A stretch of DNA of 64,000 nt from JAHIVN01 sp018816645 (lineage in GTDB: Bacteria > Patescibacteriota > Dojkabacteria > JAHIVN01), in the NCBI GenBank assembly GCA_043816305.1, contig JBDRHZ010000043.1:44524-108523 (forward strand), written 5' to 3'. Shown here one piece after another: positions 7,471 through 15,777 of this stretch; within the stretch, counting starts at the first letter, position 1; every line of letters begins with the position of its first letter. Both the position numbers and the translations under genes were made by a program. The notes under the pieces are model-generated. The model had not been told where the DNA came from and did no database searches. It worked only from the letters and a program-made list of their open reading frames with translations.

Positions 7471-9004
7471 TTGCCAAATCAATTGCTTTTAGTGAGGCAT
7501 TTATACCCATCAAAAACAATCCTGCATCATAAGACTCTTCATGACAAGCCATCATCAAAATATGTCTCAACCTTGCCATACTTCGCCATACGTAGTGAAC
7601 ATCACTTCTTCCTAATAGTAGAGGGAAAGATTGATGGGATATTTCAAATGCTTCATAAAAGGCCTGTTCTATATTTATAAGCAAAGGTAGAAAAAAGTCT
7701 TCGTCCATTCTACACTCTACCTGATTTCTATCTTCGCGTGGCCTTACATATAAATTCTTATGGGGAAACCTCCATCTAGGAGAACCCTCTTCTACTTTTA
7801 TTGAACGTGTTATCAGATCTTTGTAATCTGCAAGCACTTCACGAAATAAGCTTACCGCTTGGGGATAGACCCTCAGGCTAGCAATTAGTATTTCCTGAGG
7901 CAAACCAAGCAGATAAAAAACCGCTCTATTTCTTGCGTCTTTTAATATTCCCATCCTTTCTACCTCTGCAACAAATTCGTGCAGTGGGAGCACCTTCCCA
8001 GCGATATCACGATCCCAACCAAGTTCTCCCTTCATTCCTTTTTGAAAAGTCTTCATCCTACTAGGTATATCTTCTTCCTTCAACATCTCCATAATACTAC
8101 TAACACCATACATCAAACCAGCTTCTGCTAACTTTTGGTATAAGGTTGCAAGAAGCCCAAGACCTGGTCCATTTAGATACATTTGTCTTCTATCCAGATC
8201 GTTTGATCGCATCAACAAGGCTTGGATAAGTTCTGGATGAAGAATTATCCCTACTGTCCGACTAGATATAGCTGTGTTTTGCAGTAAACCCAGTGCAGCT
8301 TGGGGTAAGAAAATCTGACTGTGATCTCCTGCCTCATATCTAAATCTGAAGGTATTATAGAGATAACCTAAAACAGCCATGGGAACTCCGCCATCACAGG
8401 CAATCCTTATTTCATTTCCCACACCCCAATGCTTGCGGGTAAAAACAAAAAGTTTCGTATCGATCAACTCTCTAAGTAACTGTGCAGATAGAATTTTTTC
8501 TAGATAATCAATATTTCCTAGCAGGGCCTCGTTCTTATTAGTTCTGGGCATAAAGGTAAACCTAGCCCTGCTAGACCAAAATACAAAACTATCCTCGCCC
8601 TCAGGAACAGAGAAAACCCACTGAGCAGATGCTATAAGTGTTGATTTCCCTGATCCAGGCGTACCGCATATAACATCACGCATAAAAGTATCAAGTCCTT
8701 CTGCTTCCGGAACACATAATCTCAACAACGTCCTCCAAGCATCTTGCAATTGTATAGGCAAACCTCTTACACCGCCTCGTGAACAAACAGCTCTATCATA
8801 CAAGGTAGTTATAACCTTAATAGCGGTTGGCCCCAGATTATCTAGAAGGAGCTGCTCCTCTGCAAGGCTTTCAGCCGGCCTCCGAGGTTCGGTTGACAAA
8901 AATTCCCATAAATCCCCATCCTGTCCTTCAACAGAAATACGGCCGGCACCCCCAGGATGTGGAGGTTTTGCATACCTAGCTCCTCCCGCTCTCTCTGTAC
9001 TCAT
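7457..9004 (-). CDS. Large hypothetical protein with a P-loop (515 aa)
   Basis: The family is not recognised. Residues 112-120 read CGTPGSGKST, a clean Walker A motif preceded by a hydrophobic strand (FMRDVI). No unambiguous Walker B or sensor motif was found. The remainder is helical and leucine-rich; the N-terminal 35 residues are Gly/Pro/Arg-rich and probably disordered. Its ATG overlaps the stop codon of the preceding gene (TAATG), which implies translational coupling to the truncated ATPase/winged-helix protein. The function may be an ATP-dependent signalling or switch partner of that protein, but this is inference from linkage only. Confidence 0.7.
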   Translation of the reverse strand: MSTERAGGARYAKPPHPGGAGRISVEGQDGDLWEFLSTEPRRPAESLAEEQLLLDNLGPTAIKVITTLYDRAVCSRGGVRGLPIQLQDAWRTLLRLCVPEAEGLDTFMRDVICGTPGSGKSTLIASAQWVFSVPEGEDSFVFWSSRARFTFMPRTNKNEALLGNIDYLEKILSAQLLRELIDTKLFVFTRKHWGVGNEIRIACDGGVPMAVLGYLYNTFRFRYEAGDHSQIFLPQAALGLLQNTAISSRTVGIILHPELIQALLMRSNDLDRRQMYLNGPGLGLLATLYQKLAEAGLMYGVSSIMEMLKEEDIPSRMKTFQKGMKGELGWDRDIAGKVLPLHEFVAEVERMGILKDARNRAVFYLLGLPQEILIASLRVYPQAVSLFREVLADYKDLITRSIKVEEGSPRWRFPHKNLYVRPREDRNQVECRMDEDFFLPLLINIEQAFYEAFEISHQSFPLLLGRSDVHYVWRSMARLRHILMMACHEESYDAGLFLMGINASLKAIDLATRGS

Positions 9005-9624
9005 TATGCCTTCTGTAATATATAACCCTTTCCTTTCACATTCTTCAACCTGTAGTTAGAAGGCAGTTTCTTTTTCAACCGTTCTATCAGTTTATATGTT
9101 CCCCAAAGTGAAAATTCTCCACGTTGCACAAGATCTGAAATCTCATACAGAGATACCAGATCTTCCTCCCTCTCCTTGAAGTACTCAAAAACTTGGTTTA
9201 ACAAAGGCGATGATTCGAGACATTTCCTTGATAGACTCCCAAGATACGCCTGTTCCAAAAGAGGACTAATAGTGTTTCCTTTCGAATCCAATAATCCTAA
9301 CAATTGTAGTTTCGATTTTGGGAAATAGGCGAATAAATCAACAAGCTCTTCAAGTACCATTTCTACGGGAGGATATTCCAACACCTCTTTTTTATCCAAA
9401 GACTTGTATGTATCAACAAAGCTACAAAGCCTCTTGATCAGCCCGGGAATACCCCCACTAAGTCTATATATTTCTTCTTCAAACTCACTTGGAATGTTCC
9501 AGCCATTTGTGAGCCGTCTTTGGTCGATAGCATGCTTTGTCTTTCCGAAATCAAAAGGTTTCCTGATTTTTACACATGAGACCGGCCTGACTGATTTGGG
9601 AAAATATCTCTTCGGATGTATCAA
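9004..9624 (-). CDS. 5'-truncated STAND/AAA-type ATPase remnant with C-terminal winged helix
   Basis: Residues 10-70 look like the tail of an AAA/STAND ATPase module, ending in LSGGIPGLIKRLCSF, a typical post-sensor helix. Residues 125-206 resemble an OmpR-type winged helix (FSLWGTYKLIERLKKKL, then NVKGKGYILQ). The Walker A and B half is absent. The only plausible start is TTG at 9624; upstream the same frame meets a TGA near 9653, and the space a full ATPase would need is occupied by the divergent gene at 9815. It is probably a broken gene that still couples to the P-loop orphan, or a domain working in trans. Confidence 0.55.
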   Translation of the reverse strand: MIHPKRYFPKSVRPVSCVKIRKPFDFGKTKHAIDQRRLTNGWNIPSEFEEEIYRLSGGIPGLIKRLCSFVDTYKSLDKKEVLEYPPVEMVLEELVDLFAYFPKSKLQLLGLLDSKGNTISPLLEQAYLGSLSRKCLESSPLLNQVFEYFKEREEDLVSLYEISDLVQRGEFSLWGTYKLIERLKKKLPSNYRLKNVKGKGYILQKA

Positions 9625-9814
9625 AAAATCATACTCCTTTGTGCCCCCACTGCTTCAGTTTGATAAACGAAGAGACTCTAACATGCCCCAAGAGTGCCAA
9701 TACAGATATGAAAGCGAAATGCGGTTAATCTACAGTGAAGATTTCGATGAGTACAGATTAAGGAATTAGATATAGTATCTACCAGCAAATTTAGCTAAAT
9801 TGATCGAAGTTGCC

Positions 9815-10339
9815 ATGGAAGAAATTTTGACAGATGAACAAAGAAGAGAAGTTATTCAAACTAGATGTTTTTCACTAATAACCCAGCGTTTCGATTTAGA
9901 ATGCAATTGTTTACTTGAAGGAGAATATGCAGCATTCATTGTTCGTTCAAATATAGCAGGCGGAACAGTCTTTGGTCCAGGTAACCAGGTTCGGCCCATA
10001 CATGTAGTATTTACAGACTACTTGCAACACTTTTGTAGCACTCAGGCGATATATCTAAATTTAGATGTTTTGAAGGGCACTATCCTTGAAGCTCTAGAGG
10101 GGATCGAAGCACATCGCATAGAAACCTTCGCTCTATCTTATCCTGACGTAAGAGGCATTCTTCATTACGAGGATTTGCAAAATATCCAGCCAGAAGGAAT
10201 AGATTACGTTCAAACAAACTTTGCTGCTTTAAGCAAACTGTATCAAGTACTTACAGCATCTATTTATGACTTAATAAGAGAGCTGGCAGAGAAACAAGAA
10301 TTTAAACATCTTGCAGTTCTTGCCAATAAAGAAGTTTAA
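9815..10339 (+). CDS. Hypothetical protein (174 aa)
   Basis: Not recognised. A soluble alpha/beta-looking protein with no signal or membrane helix; motifs such as VRPIHVVFTDYLQHF are not diagnostic. ATG at 9815 is preferred to the TTG at 9800 because it is the first normal start and follows a GATATAGTATC promoter-like segment at 9769-9780. It is divergent from the truncated ATPase/winged-helix gene and converges on the HIT gene. It may have replaced the missing 5' half of that ATPase. Confidence 0.6.
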   Translation: MEEILTDEQRREVIQTRCFSLITQRFDLECNCLLEGEYAAFIVRSNIAGGTVFGPGNQVRPIHVVFTDYLQHFCSTQAIYLNLDVLKGTILEALEGIEAHRIETFALSYPDVRGILHYEDLQNIQPEGIDYVQTNFAALSKLYQVLTASIYDLIRELAEKQEFKHLAVLANKEV

Positions 10340-10380
10340 ATTGAGAGTTGAAAGCTAGATAGTCGGATAGTTTGATACCT

Positions 10381-10874
10381 TCAGTTTCTCTTAGAATTGT
10401 ACTTGTTCTCCTCAACATAACTTACTAAAAGTTTGGCATATTTTTCCCTATCTTTAGGATTCGAAAGCTCTCTCTTTCCATATTGCACATAAAGACCATC
10501 GCCAGAATATCTTGGAAACACATGCACGTGAAAATGCCATAGGTCCTGATCACCGGCCGGCTCATTATGCTGCCACAAAGATACTCCATCACAATTGTAA
10601 GTTTTTCGAATAGCTATACTTATGTACTTCACAAATTCGGCAATTCTAATATTCACTTTTCTGGGAAGGTCATAAATATTCTCGTAGTGATTTCGAGAAC
10701 TTACCAGAACATGGCCGGGATTATTCGGCCACCAATGGGAGGCTATATGGGAGAATATAAACTCATCTATGTAAATAATGTCTGTGCCTGTTTGGTATAT
10801 GGAAATTCTCCTTCAACTCCAATGGCAACAGCGCAAAGCGGGCACTTGTAGTCCTTTGGTTCGTGATTGAACAT
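10381..10874 (-). pseudogene. HIT-family protein interrupted by a frameshift
   Basis: HIT proteins hydrolyse nucleotidyl phosphoramidates or dinucleoside polyphosphates. Conceptual translation from ATG 10874 gives MFNHEPKDYKCPLCAV, the usual zinc-knuckle start, but the frame stops early. From about 10805 a second frame continues the fold: WWPNNPGHVLV, HYENIYDLP and the catalytic HFHVHVFPR, to 10381. A single missing base around 10801-10811 explains the break. The downstream part alone could only start at GTG 10656 and would lack half the fold. The active site is intact, so a sequencing or assembly error is as likely as real decay. Confidence 0.75.
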
Positions 10875-10881
10875 GTTTTGT

Positions 10882-11457
10882 CTACTTGAAACTCAATCCG
10901 TCTGCACTTCTAAATTCTACTTTTACCCCATCAATTTCAACTTCAAGAATGCAGCAGTCATCTTTTTTATCCAGCTCTTTCCCCAAGAATTCCTTGCAGA
11001 ATACCTCAAGAACTTTTCCATGCGTTACAGCAAGAATTCTTTCCGCATCAAAATCTTGAATCTTCTCTATCATAATCTTTAATCGTCTAATCAGATCGTC
11101 GACACTCTCACTTCCAGGCACCCATTCTCCATTTTCATACGCCTCGTGCAGCTCAGGATAATTCTTTTCGATATCTTCTTTTTTTTCTCCGCACATCAAG
11201 CCATAAGTATTTCGCTCCTTGAGATAAAGCCATTTCTCTGCTTTCAATCCTACGCCCTGACCAAGAATCTCGGCTGTCTCAAATGCCCGAAGAAGGGGGG
11301 AGGAAAGAATTTTATCTATATTGAATTTCTTGACTTTATCGACAGAATCTTCTGCCTGCTGTCTGCCTTTTTCAGAAAGCAGCAAGTCACCCCATCCTCC
11401 ATACCTATTCTCAACATCATCCATTCCCTCACCATGGCGCATAAAGAATACTTTCAT
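10882..11457 (-). CDS. Histidine phosphatase (phosphoglycerate mutase-like) family protein
   Basis: 191 residues, the usual length for the compact branch-2 fold. The phospho-acceptor motif FMRHGEG is at residues 5-11 and the second catalytic His is in AVTHGK near 145; SSPLLRAFETAEI and the conserved KERNTYG loop are also present. It is likely a phosphatase of small phosphorylated metabolites; the substrate is unknown. The paralogue at 12150 shares RHGE, GGW, SPL.RA, LKERNTYG and VTHG, so the two arose by duplication and now flank a TrmB regulator. It lies 7 bases upstream of the broken HIT gene and may be co-transcribed with it. Confidence 0.88.
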   Translation of the reverse strand: MKVFFMRHGEGMDDVENRYGGWGDLLLSEKGRQQAEDSVDKVKKFNIDKILSSPLLRAFETAEILGQGVGLKAEKWLYLKERNTYGLMCGEKKEDIEKNYPELHEAYENGEWVPGSESVDDLIRRLKIMIEKIQDFDAERILAVTHGKVLEVFCKEFLGKELDKKDDCCILEVEIDGVKVEFRSADGLSFK

Positions 11458-11539
11458 AATTTCAAATTAAAAGTTTAAGTTAATTAATTCTACATCAAGA
11501 GACGACTATCGATCAATACCGATCGTCAGGACATAATAC

Positions 11540-11569
11540 TTGTTAATCCAGCTCGAAATTGTATATAAT
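11540..11569 (+). promoter_or_regulatory. Sigma-70-like promoter of TrmB/phosphatase pair
   Basis: TTGTTA at 11540-11545 and a perfect TATAAT at 11564-11569, 18 bases apart, 27 bases before the ATG at 11597. This supports ATG 11597 over the TTG at 11540, which is part of the -35 box. Confidence 0.65.
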
Positions 11570-11596
11570 CTAAACATTGTCAATAATTACTGTACG

Positions 11597-12172
11597 ATGA
11601 ACTTTGATCTGGTATTAAAACAATTGGGTTTTAAACTAAGAGAACGTCAGATTATTGCTTATCTGTACTCAAAGGGAAATTGTAAAGCAAGTAAAATAGC
11701 TCTTGAGCTATGCATTCCGAAAAGCACTATTCTTTTTGTTTTGTATAAACTTGAAAAGAAGGGGTTTGTCACAAAGATTAAAAAAGCAAAGTCTTATATA
11801 TTTACACCTGCTGATCCGACTGCCCTAATCAATCATTTCGACAACACGATTCAAGAAGCAGAAGCAAAGAAAGAAAAAATTCTGCCACTCATTCCAGAGA
11901 TTAGGCGACTGAAAGATCATAAGGCTGACGCCAAAATTGCATATTACAGTACAGATTCATCTATAAAAGAACTGCGCCAGTCATTGCTGGAGCAGGTCGA
12001 CAATAAAGACACAAAGATTCTTTATGATAAAGAATCTGTAAAAATTTACGCCAACGATCAGTACTTGTTTCTGCTCTCAGATGATCTAGCAGTCAGATTT
12101 GAGAATAGAGGGACATTAGTTAAATTTATCAATGCCTTTAAATACGTAAATGCCTACGAAATCAAAAAGTGA
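11597..12172 (+). CDS. TrmB-like winged-helix transcriptional regulator
   Basis: 191 residues. The N-terminal 65 residues form a winged helix: LGFKLRERQIIAYLYSKG, then ALELCIPKSTILFVLYKLEKKG, the TrmB/MarR-like arrangement, followed by a basic wing (KIKKAKSYIF) and TPADPTALI, the usual transition to a helical linker. The C-terminal half is a shortened effector domain. The gene overlaps the start of the following histidine phosphatase by 23 bases, so they are probably translated together and the regulator may respond to the phosphatase substrate or product. A second TrmB protein is at 19190. Confidence 0.8.
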   Translation: MNFDLVLKQLGFKLRERQIIAYLYSKGNCKASKIALELCIPKSTILFVLYKLEKKGFVTKIKKAKSYIFTPADPTALINHFDNTIQEAEAKKEKILPLIPEIRRLKDHKADAKIAYYSTDSSIKELRQSLLEQVDNKDTKILYDKESVKIYANDQYLFLLSDDLAVRFENRGTLVKFINAFKYVNAYEIKK

Positions 12173-12875
12173 GGCCACAAAGACTAAAGTCCTAAATACG
12201 CGTATTTCATCGTCAGGCGAAACCCTCCGTAGCAGAATTGCGAAGGAGGGTAAAATCATATACTTCTTCCGGCACGGCGAAGAGATGAATGATGTCGCAG
12301 GGAAATTCGGCGGATGGTCTGATCCGGCACTTTCCCACAAGGGCATCAAATTAGCCAAGAAGACAGCACTATATCTGAAACCGAAAAACTTTAATATAAT
12401 TCTAACTTCCCCGCTGGAAAGAGCAAGCCAAAGTGCCGATATCATTGGAAAGATCATAGATGTTGATGTAAAGGAACTTGTCTACCTAAAAGAAAGAAAT
12501 ACCTACGGCATTCTTGGTGGCATTTCGAAGAAAACAGCCAAAGAAGATTATCCTGAATTGCTGCGTTCTTATAATGCACAGGAATTCATACCCGGAGCAG
12601 AAAGATACGATGACTTCAAGAATAGAGTAGAGACACTTATTCGGAAATTGCTTGAAACTGAGTATCAAAGAATTCTATGTGTTACACATGGATATCTTAT
12701 CACTACACTTATAGAAGAATTTCTCGGTTTAAATAGAGAAAGTATCGAAGACGGCTGTTTACTTGGTTTGCGTTCTGTGGGTCGAAAGTTTGAAATACTT
12801 GAAACAAAGAACATGACATACACCGAAGGGCAGAAAACGTATGATTCAGAAAGGTATCGGAAATTCAAATCCTAA
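12150..12875 (+). CDS. Histidine phosphatase (phosphoglycerate mutase-like) family protein, second copy
   Basis: 241 residues: a 33-residue basic N-terminal extension (KSKSEATKTK) that the 10882 paralogue lacks, then the phosphatase fold with FFRHGEEMND, GGWSDPALS, TSPLERASQSADI, LKERNTYG and the second catalytic His in CVTHGY. The extra tail (about residues 205-241) is charged. It overlaps the upstream TrmB gene by 23 bases and converges with the methyltransferase gene, whose stop abuts its own. Small-molecule phosphatase activity is expected from the conserved His pair; the substrate is unknown. Confidence 0.88.
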   Translation: MPTKSKSEATKTKVLNTRISSSGETLRSRIAKEGKIIYFFRHGEEMNDVAGKFGGWSDPALSHKGIKLAKKTALYLKPKNFNIILTSPLERASQSADIIGKIIDVDVKELVYLKERNTYGILGGISKKTAKEDYPELLRSYNAQEFIPGAERYDDFKNRVETLIRKLLETEYQRILCVTHGYLITTLIEEFLGLNRESIEDGCLLGLRSVGRKFEILETKNMTYTEGQKTYDSERYRKFKS

Positions 12876-13586
12876 CTACTGCAGGGTGAAAACCCCTATC
12901 ATATGCACCTTCAACTTATTTAAAACTGGAAAACTCAAAAAGAACTCTATTGCCACACCGATATAAAAGAAAAACCTGTTAATGGCTATATAAGTCGGGT
13001 CGCCATTTAAAATCAGTCGATTAATTGTAAAATTGTTTAATTTGGCAAGTTTAAATAGCTTATCAGCCGAATTAGCACGGTAGACAGCAGGCATTGGATC
13101 AGTCACTAAATTCTCGCTCATCTTTCCTACAACTTTTTTCCGGAGCCAATCAGGAATTATTCTGTTGAAGAATACTACATAGTTCCAGTTATTTGGTGCA
13201 AGGAAAACCAGCCTTCCGCCTTTTTTCAGGACTCTTGAGAACTCTGCAAAAGCTTTCGAAGGATCCTGGATATGCTCAAAGACCCATGAGGAAATGATCA
13301 TATCAACACTCTCGCTTTCTACTTGAGGAATATTCTCAAGACTTGCTACAATCTTTTCATCCAACACTTTATTCATCTTCAGAAATTCTTCACTCACGTC
13401 AACTCCAATAACTCTTTTTGCTCTTTTATACTCCTTTTCAAACATAGATGAAAAGCCGCAACCAGCTTCAAGAACAGTTGAATCCTGTTCAATATACGAT
13501 CGGACTAAATCCTTGTAGATGGAAACGGAATCTGTCCAGGAAGAGTTGATTTTTTTGTATTCTTGTCTGTATTGGTCTTGTAACAT
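12876..13586 (-). CDS. Class I SAM-dependent methyltransferase
   Basis: 236 residues. Motif I is LEAGCGFSSMFEK (about 38-50), followed by VIGVDVSEEFL (acidic residue binding the ribose), DMIISSWVFEHIQD and FSRVLKKGGRLVFLAPNN, the standard Methyltransf_11 series. A hydrophobic segment near the C-terminus (YIGVAIEFFLSFPVL) may contact membrane, as in enzymes acting on lipid-linked or quinone-like substrates. The acceptor is unknown. It is transcribed in the same direction as dnaN but separated from it by a 485-base structured spacer. Confidence 0.85.
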   Translation of the reverse strand: MLQDQYRQEYKKINSSWTDSVSIYKDLVRSYIEQDSTVLEAGCGFSSMFEKEYKRAKRVIGVDVSEEFLKMNKVLDEKIVASLENIPQVESESVDMIISSWVFEHIQDPSKAFAEFSRVLKKGGRLVFLAPNNWNYVVFFNRIIPDWLRKKVVGKMSENLVTDPMPAVYRANSADKLFKLAKLNNFTINRLILNGDPTYIAINRFFFYIGVAIEFFLSFPVLNKLKVHMIGVFTLQ

Positions 13587-13743
13587 TAGTCGTATGTTAT
13601 CAGCTATTTTAATCTATTATTCTTATGAACACCTGAGAGAATTCTATTATGAATCCTGATTCTAGTAAAGAGTCCCTAACAGATTGTCTAGGACTAGATA
13701 TGCTAGGTTTTACCATTTATACTAAAAGATTGATTTCAGTAAA

Positions 13744-14006
13744 GTAAGTTTATACGTACTAAATAATTTTCTTTTTCCAAAGAAACCCCGTATGTATAAA
13801 ATTCGATCATAGATAAAAAAACGATTGATCCAGAGTACTTGGGGTCCGGGGTTTTCACGTTTCAGAAATATTGTTTTTGAAAGCCAGCGTTGCTAAAAAC
13901 TTGAAAACCCCGGTGGCTTTTTTCATCTATTTTTTGGCCACCCAAAAAATAGATGATTTTGATTCTTTTCTAAAAAGAATACATGGAGTAATACGTATAA
14001 ACTTAC
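13744..14006. repeat. 263-bp unit bounded by 15-bp perfect inverted repeats
   Basis: gtaagtttatacgta at 13744-13758 is repeated inverted at 13992-14006. Between them lie three further inverted repeats, including the two hairpins of the 13841-13955 element and attctttt/aaaagaat at 13962-13980. There is no convincing coding frame. The layout resembles a small non-autonomous mobile element, but no target-site duplication was recognised. Confidence 0.5.
13841..13955 (+). ncRNA. Two-hairpin structured element, copy A
   Basis: A 5' ggggtccggggtt segment opens a 12-bp perfect stem (13846-13857 with 13902-13913) enclosing a 44-base loop. A 10-base T-rich linker, tggctttttt, leads to a 14-bp perfect stem (13924-13937 with 13942-13955). 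Copy B on the minus strand at 48018-48129 has the same order, nearly the same spacings, and stem changes that keep pairing. The GC stem followed by six T also looks like an intrinsic terminator, so this could be a small RNA ending there. It is not assigned to a known RNA family. Confidence 0.55.
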
Positions 14007-14071
14007 TATGAAGTAAAAAACCTCTTTAAACCGAAGATACAAATAACAAACTGCTGATTCCTAACTACTGC

Positions 14072-15199
14072 TCAATCCAATCTCATCGGCATCACAATGT
14101 GTAAAAAGTCTTTGTCTTCAACGTCTTTGAATACTCCAGGAGCCGTGACTCCGTTTGTTTCAAAGTAGACATCTTCCCCTTCTATAGCATTTAACATGTC
14201 CAGCAAAAATTTGATATTGTATCCTGTCACAAGGTCTTCTCCCTTAACATCCAAGATTTCAATACTACTCTCATTTTCACCGACATCTGCTACCTGAGCA
14301 GATAGCCTTAATTTGCCTTTGGCAGCTAAAATCTCAAAAACGGCTTTATTTCCAACAGCTGAACGGGCAAATATACTTACAACTTTTAGTGATCTTCCTA
14401 GCATTTCCTTATCCACTCTGAAGCTGTGCTTCGTTTCCTTCGGAAGAATTTGTTGATATTCAGGAAATTCTCCCTCTATCAATCTTGTGGAAATCTCTAC
14501 ATCCTGCACCTTGAAAATCATCTGGTTTTTGTCTTTGAGGAGATATCCCTCTAAGGTTTCATCGTCTTCTCCTAAGTCATGCGTAATTCTTGCTAGTTCA
14601 CTCAAGGCTCTTGCAGGAATTATATGACTGAATTCAGAAGTACCTTTTCTATCAATATCCAGTACCTTCTTTGATAACCTAAATCCGTCAACTCCAACTA
14701 TAGTAAGCTTTTTTGAGGTAGCTTCGAAAAGAACGCCTGTTAAAACCGGACGGGAATCGTCATGCGCAGCAGCAAATATTACCTTATCGAGAGACTTAGC
14801 AAACTGAAGTGCCTTTACTTTAAAAGCAGGAGTTTCTTTTGCATGGGGCAGAGGAGGAAATTCTTCTGCATCAACAACATTGAATTCCGCACTGCTTTGT
14901 TTATTCTTGACAACTAACACTTTATCTCGAAATTCCAGATTTAGAGGTCCAGATGAAAGCGAATTTACAAATTCAGCCAGCGTCCTTGCATTTGCTGTTG
15001 TCTTTCCCTTTGCTTTTACATCGGCTCCAACAAGTGTGCTTATCCCGAGTTCAAGATCTGTTGTTGAAAGCTTCAATTGATTGTCAACTATCTCTATCAA
15101 GACATTTGAAAGAACTGGAATCGAAGGATTTGAACTTATCGTTTTTGAAACATAGTTGAGAGCTTTTGCAAAGCTTTCTTGAGTTAAGGTTGCTTTCAT
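14072..15199 (-). CDS. dnaN: DNA polymerase III beta subunit (sliding clamp)
   Basis: The ring-shaped processivity clamp for the replicative polymerase. 375 residues, the standard length for three clamp domains. It starts MKATLTQESFAKAL and contains IPVLSNVLIE, the domain-two DDSRPVLTGVLFE segment and a C-terminus ending HIVMPMRLD, all typical of DnaN. It follows dnaA in the same direction across a 578-base spacer rich in DnaA-box-like sequences, the classic dnaA-dnaN arrangement. The ATG at 15199 is the only sensible start. Downstream is the structured spacer, not recF or gyrB. Confidence 0.97.
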   Translation of the reverse strand: MKATLTQESFAKALNYVSKTISSNPSIPVLSNVLIEIVDNQLKLSTTDLELGISTLVGADVKAKGKTTANARTLAEFVNSLSSGPLNLEFRDKVLVVKNKQSSAEFNVVDAEEFPPLPHAKETPAFKVKALQFAKSLDKVIFAAAHDDSRPVLTGVLFEATSKKLTIVGVDGFRLSKKVLDIDRKGTSEFSHIIPARALSELARITHDLGEDDETLEGYLLKDKNQMIFKVQDVEISTRLIEGEFPEYQQILPKETKHSFRVDKEMLGRSLKVVSIFARSAVGNKAVFEILAAKGKLRLSAQVADVGENESSIEILDVKGEDLVTGYNIKFLLDMLNAIEGEDVYFETNGVTAPGVFKDVEDKDFLHIVMPMRLD

Positions 15200-15777
15200 A
15201 TTAATATGTATTATATTAAATAATTTAGAAGTAGTAATAGTATAGGCAGTGGATTTGTTTATAAGTTTAACTTGTATCTATTTCAAGGCGTTTTTCTGAA
15301 CTTATCCGTGTGGATTGTTTTTCTCTACAGTTTTAAGTTATAAAAAGAGTATCTAATTTTTACTACTTGATGTCAAGCAATAATACGATGTGTTTAAGTA
15401 AGGGGTTTGTGTGGAAGAATATGTTGATGGTATTTGGATAACTTTTGACAAAAAGTGTTATGATTTTTGTGGTAATGACCCTTTATACTCAATTAATATT
15501 ATATTTGCTGGGATATTCTCTTCTAATATAAAATCCACACTCAAGGAGTTGTTCACAAAGCTCGCACAGTTATACACAAAGAATTGAATCTCAAAAAAGA
15601 TTGATAAATCGGTATCTTTAGAAAGGTTATTCACATATTGACATGATGCTCATGGCGGATGGGGTTAGAAAGCAGGACATGGCGTTACAAGTCTTTCTGA
15701 GATATTACTTCGGTATCTATATGAAGGAGTGCTTGCAGGATTTAACTGAAGTAGATAATTCTAGGTTTAACTGAGGC
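15200..15777. other. Probable replication origin (oriC) between dnaA and dnaN
   Basis: A 578-base non-coding, AT-rich spacer. Matches to the DnaA box TTATCCACA: ttatacaca 15570-15578 (one mismatch), ttattcaca 15627-15635 (one), tttggataa 15433-15441 (one, reverse), ttgttcaca 15549-15557 (two). A very AT-rich stretch, 15480-15535, could be the unwinding element. The dnaN promoter must also lie here. The alternative origin site is the upstream region of dnaA, which has a perfect box. Confidence 0.6.

Noticed and set aside
9404..9769. 121-codon plus-strand frame opposite the ATPase/winged-helix remnant
   Set aside because: Antisense shadow; Ser/Leu-rich and lacking a promoter or recognisable domain.
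13649..13747. 32-codon ORF starting ATG before the structured unit
   Set aside because: No ribosome-binding site, stop lies in the left terminal repeat; a chance frame is more likely.
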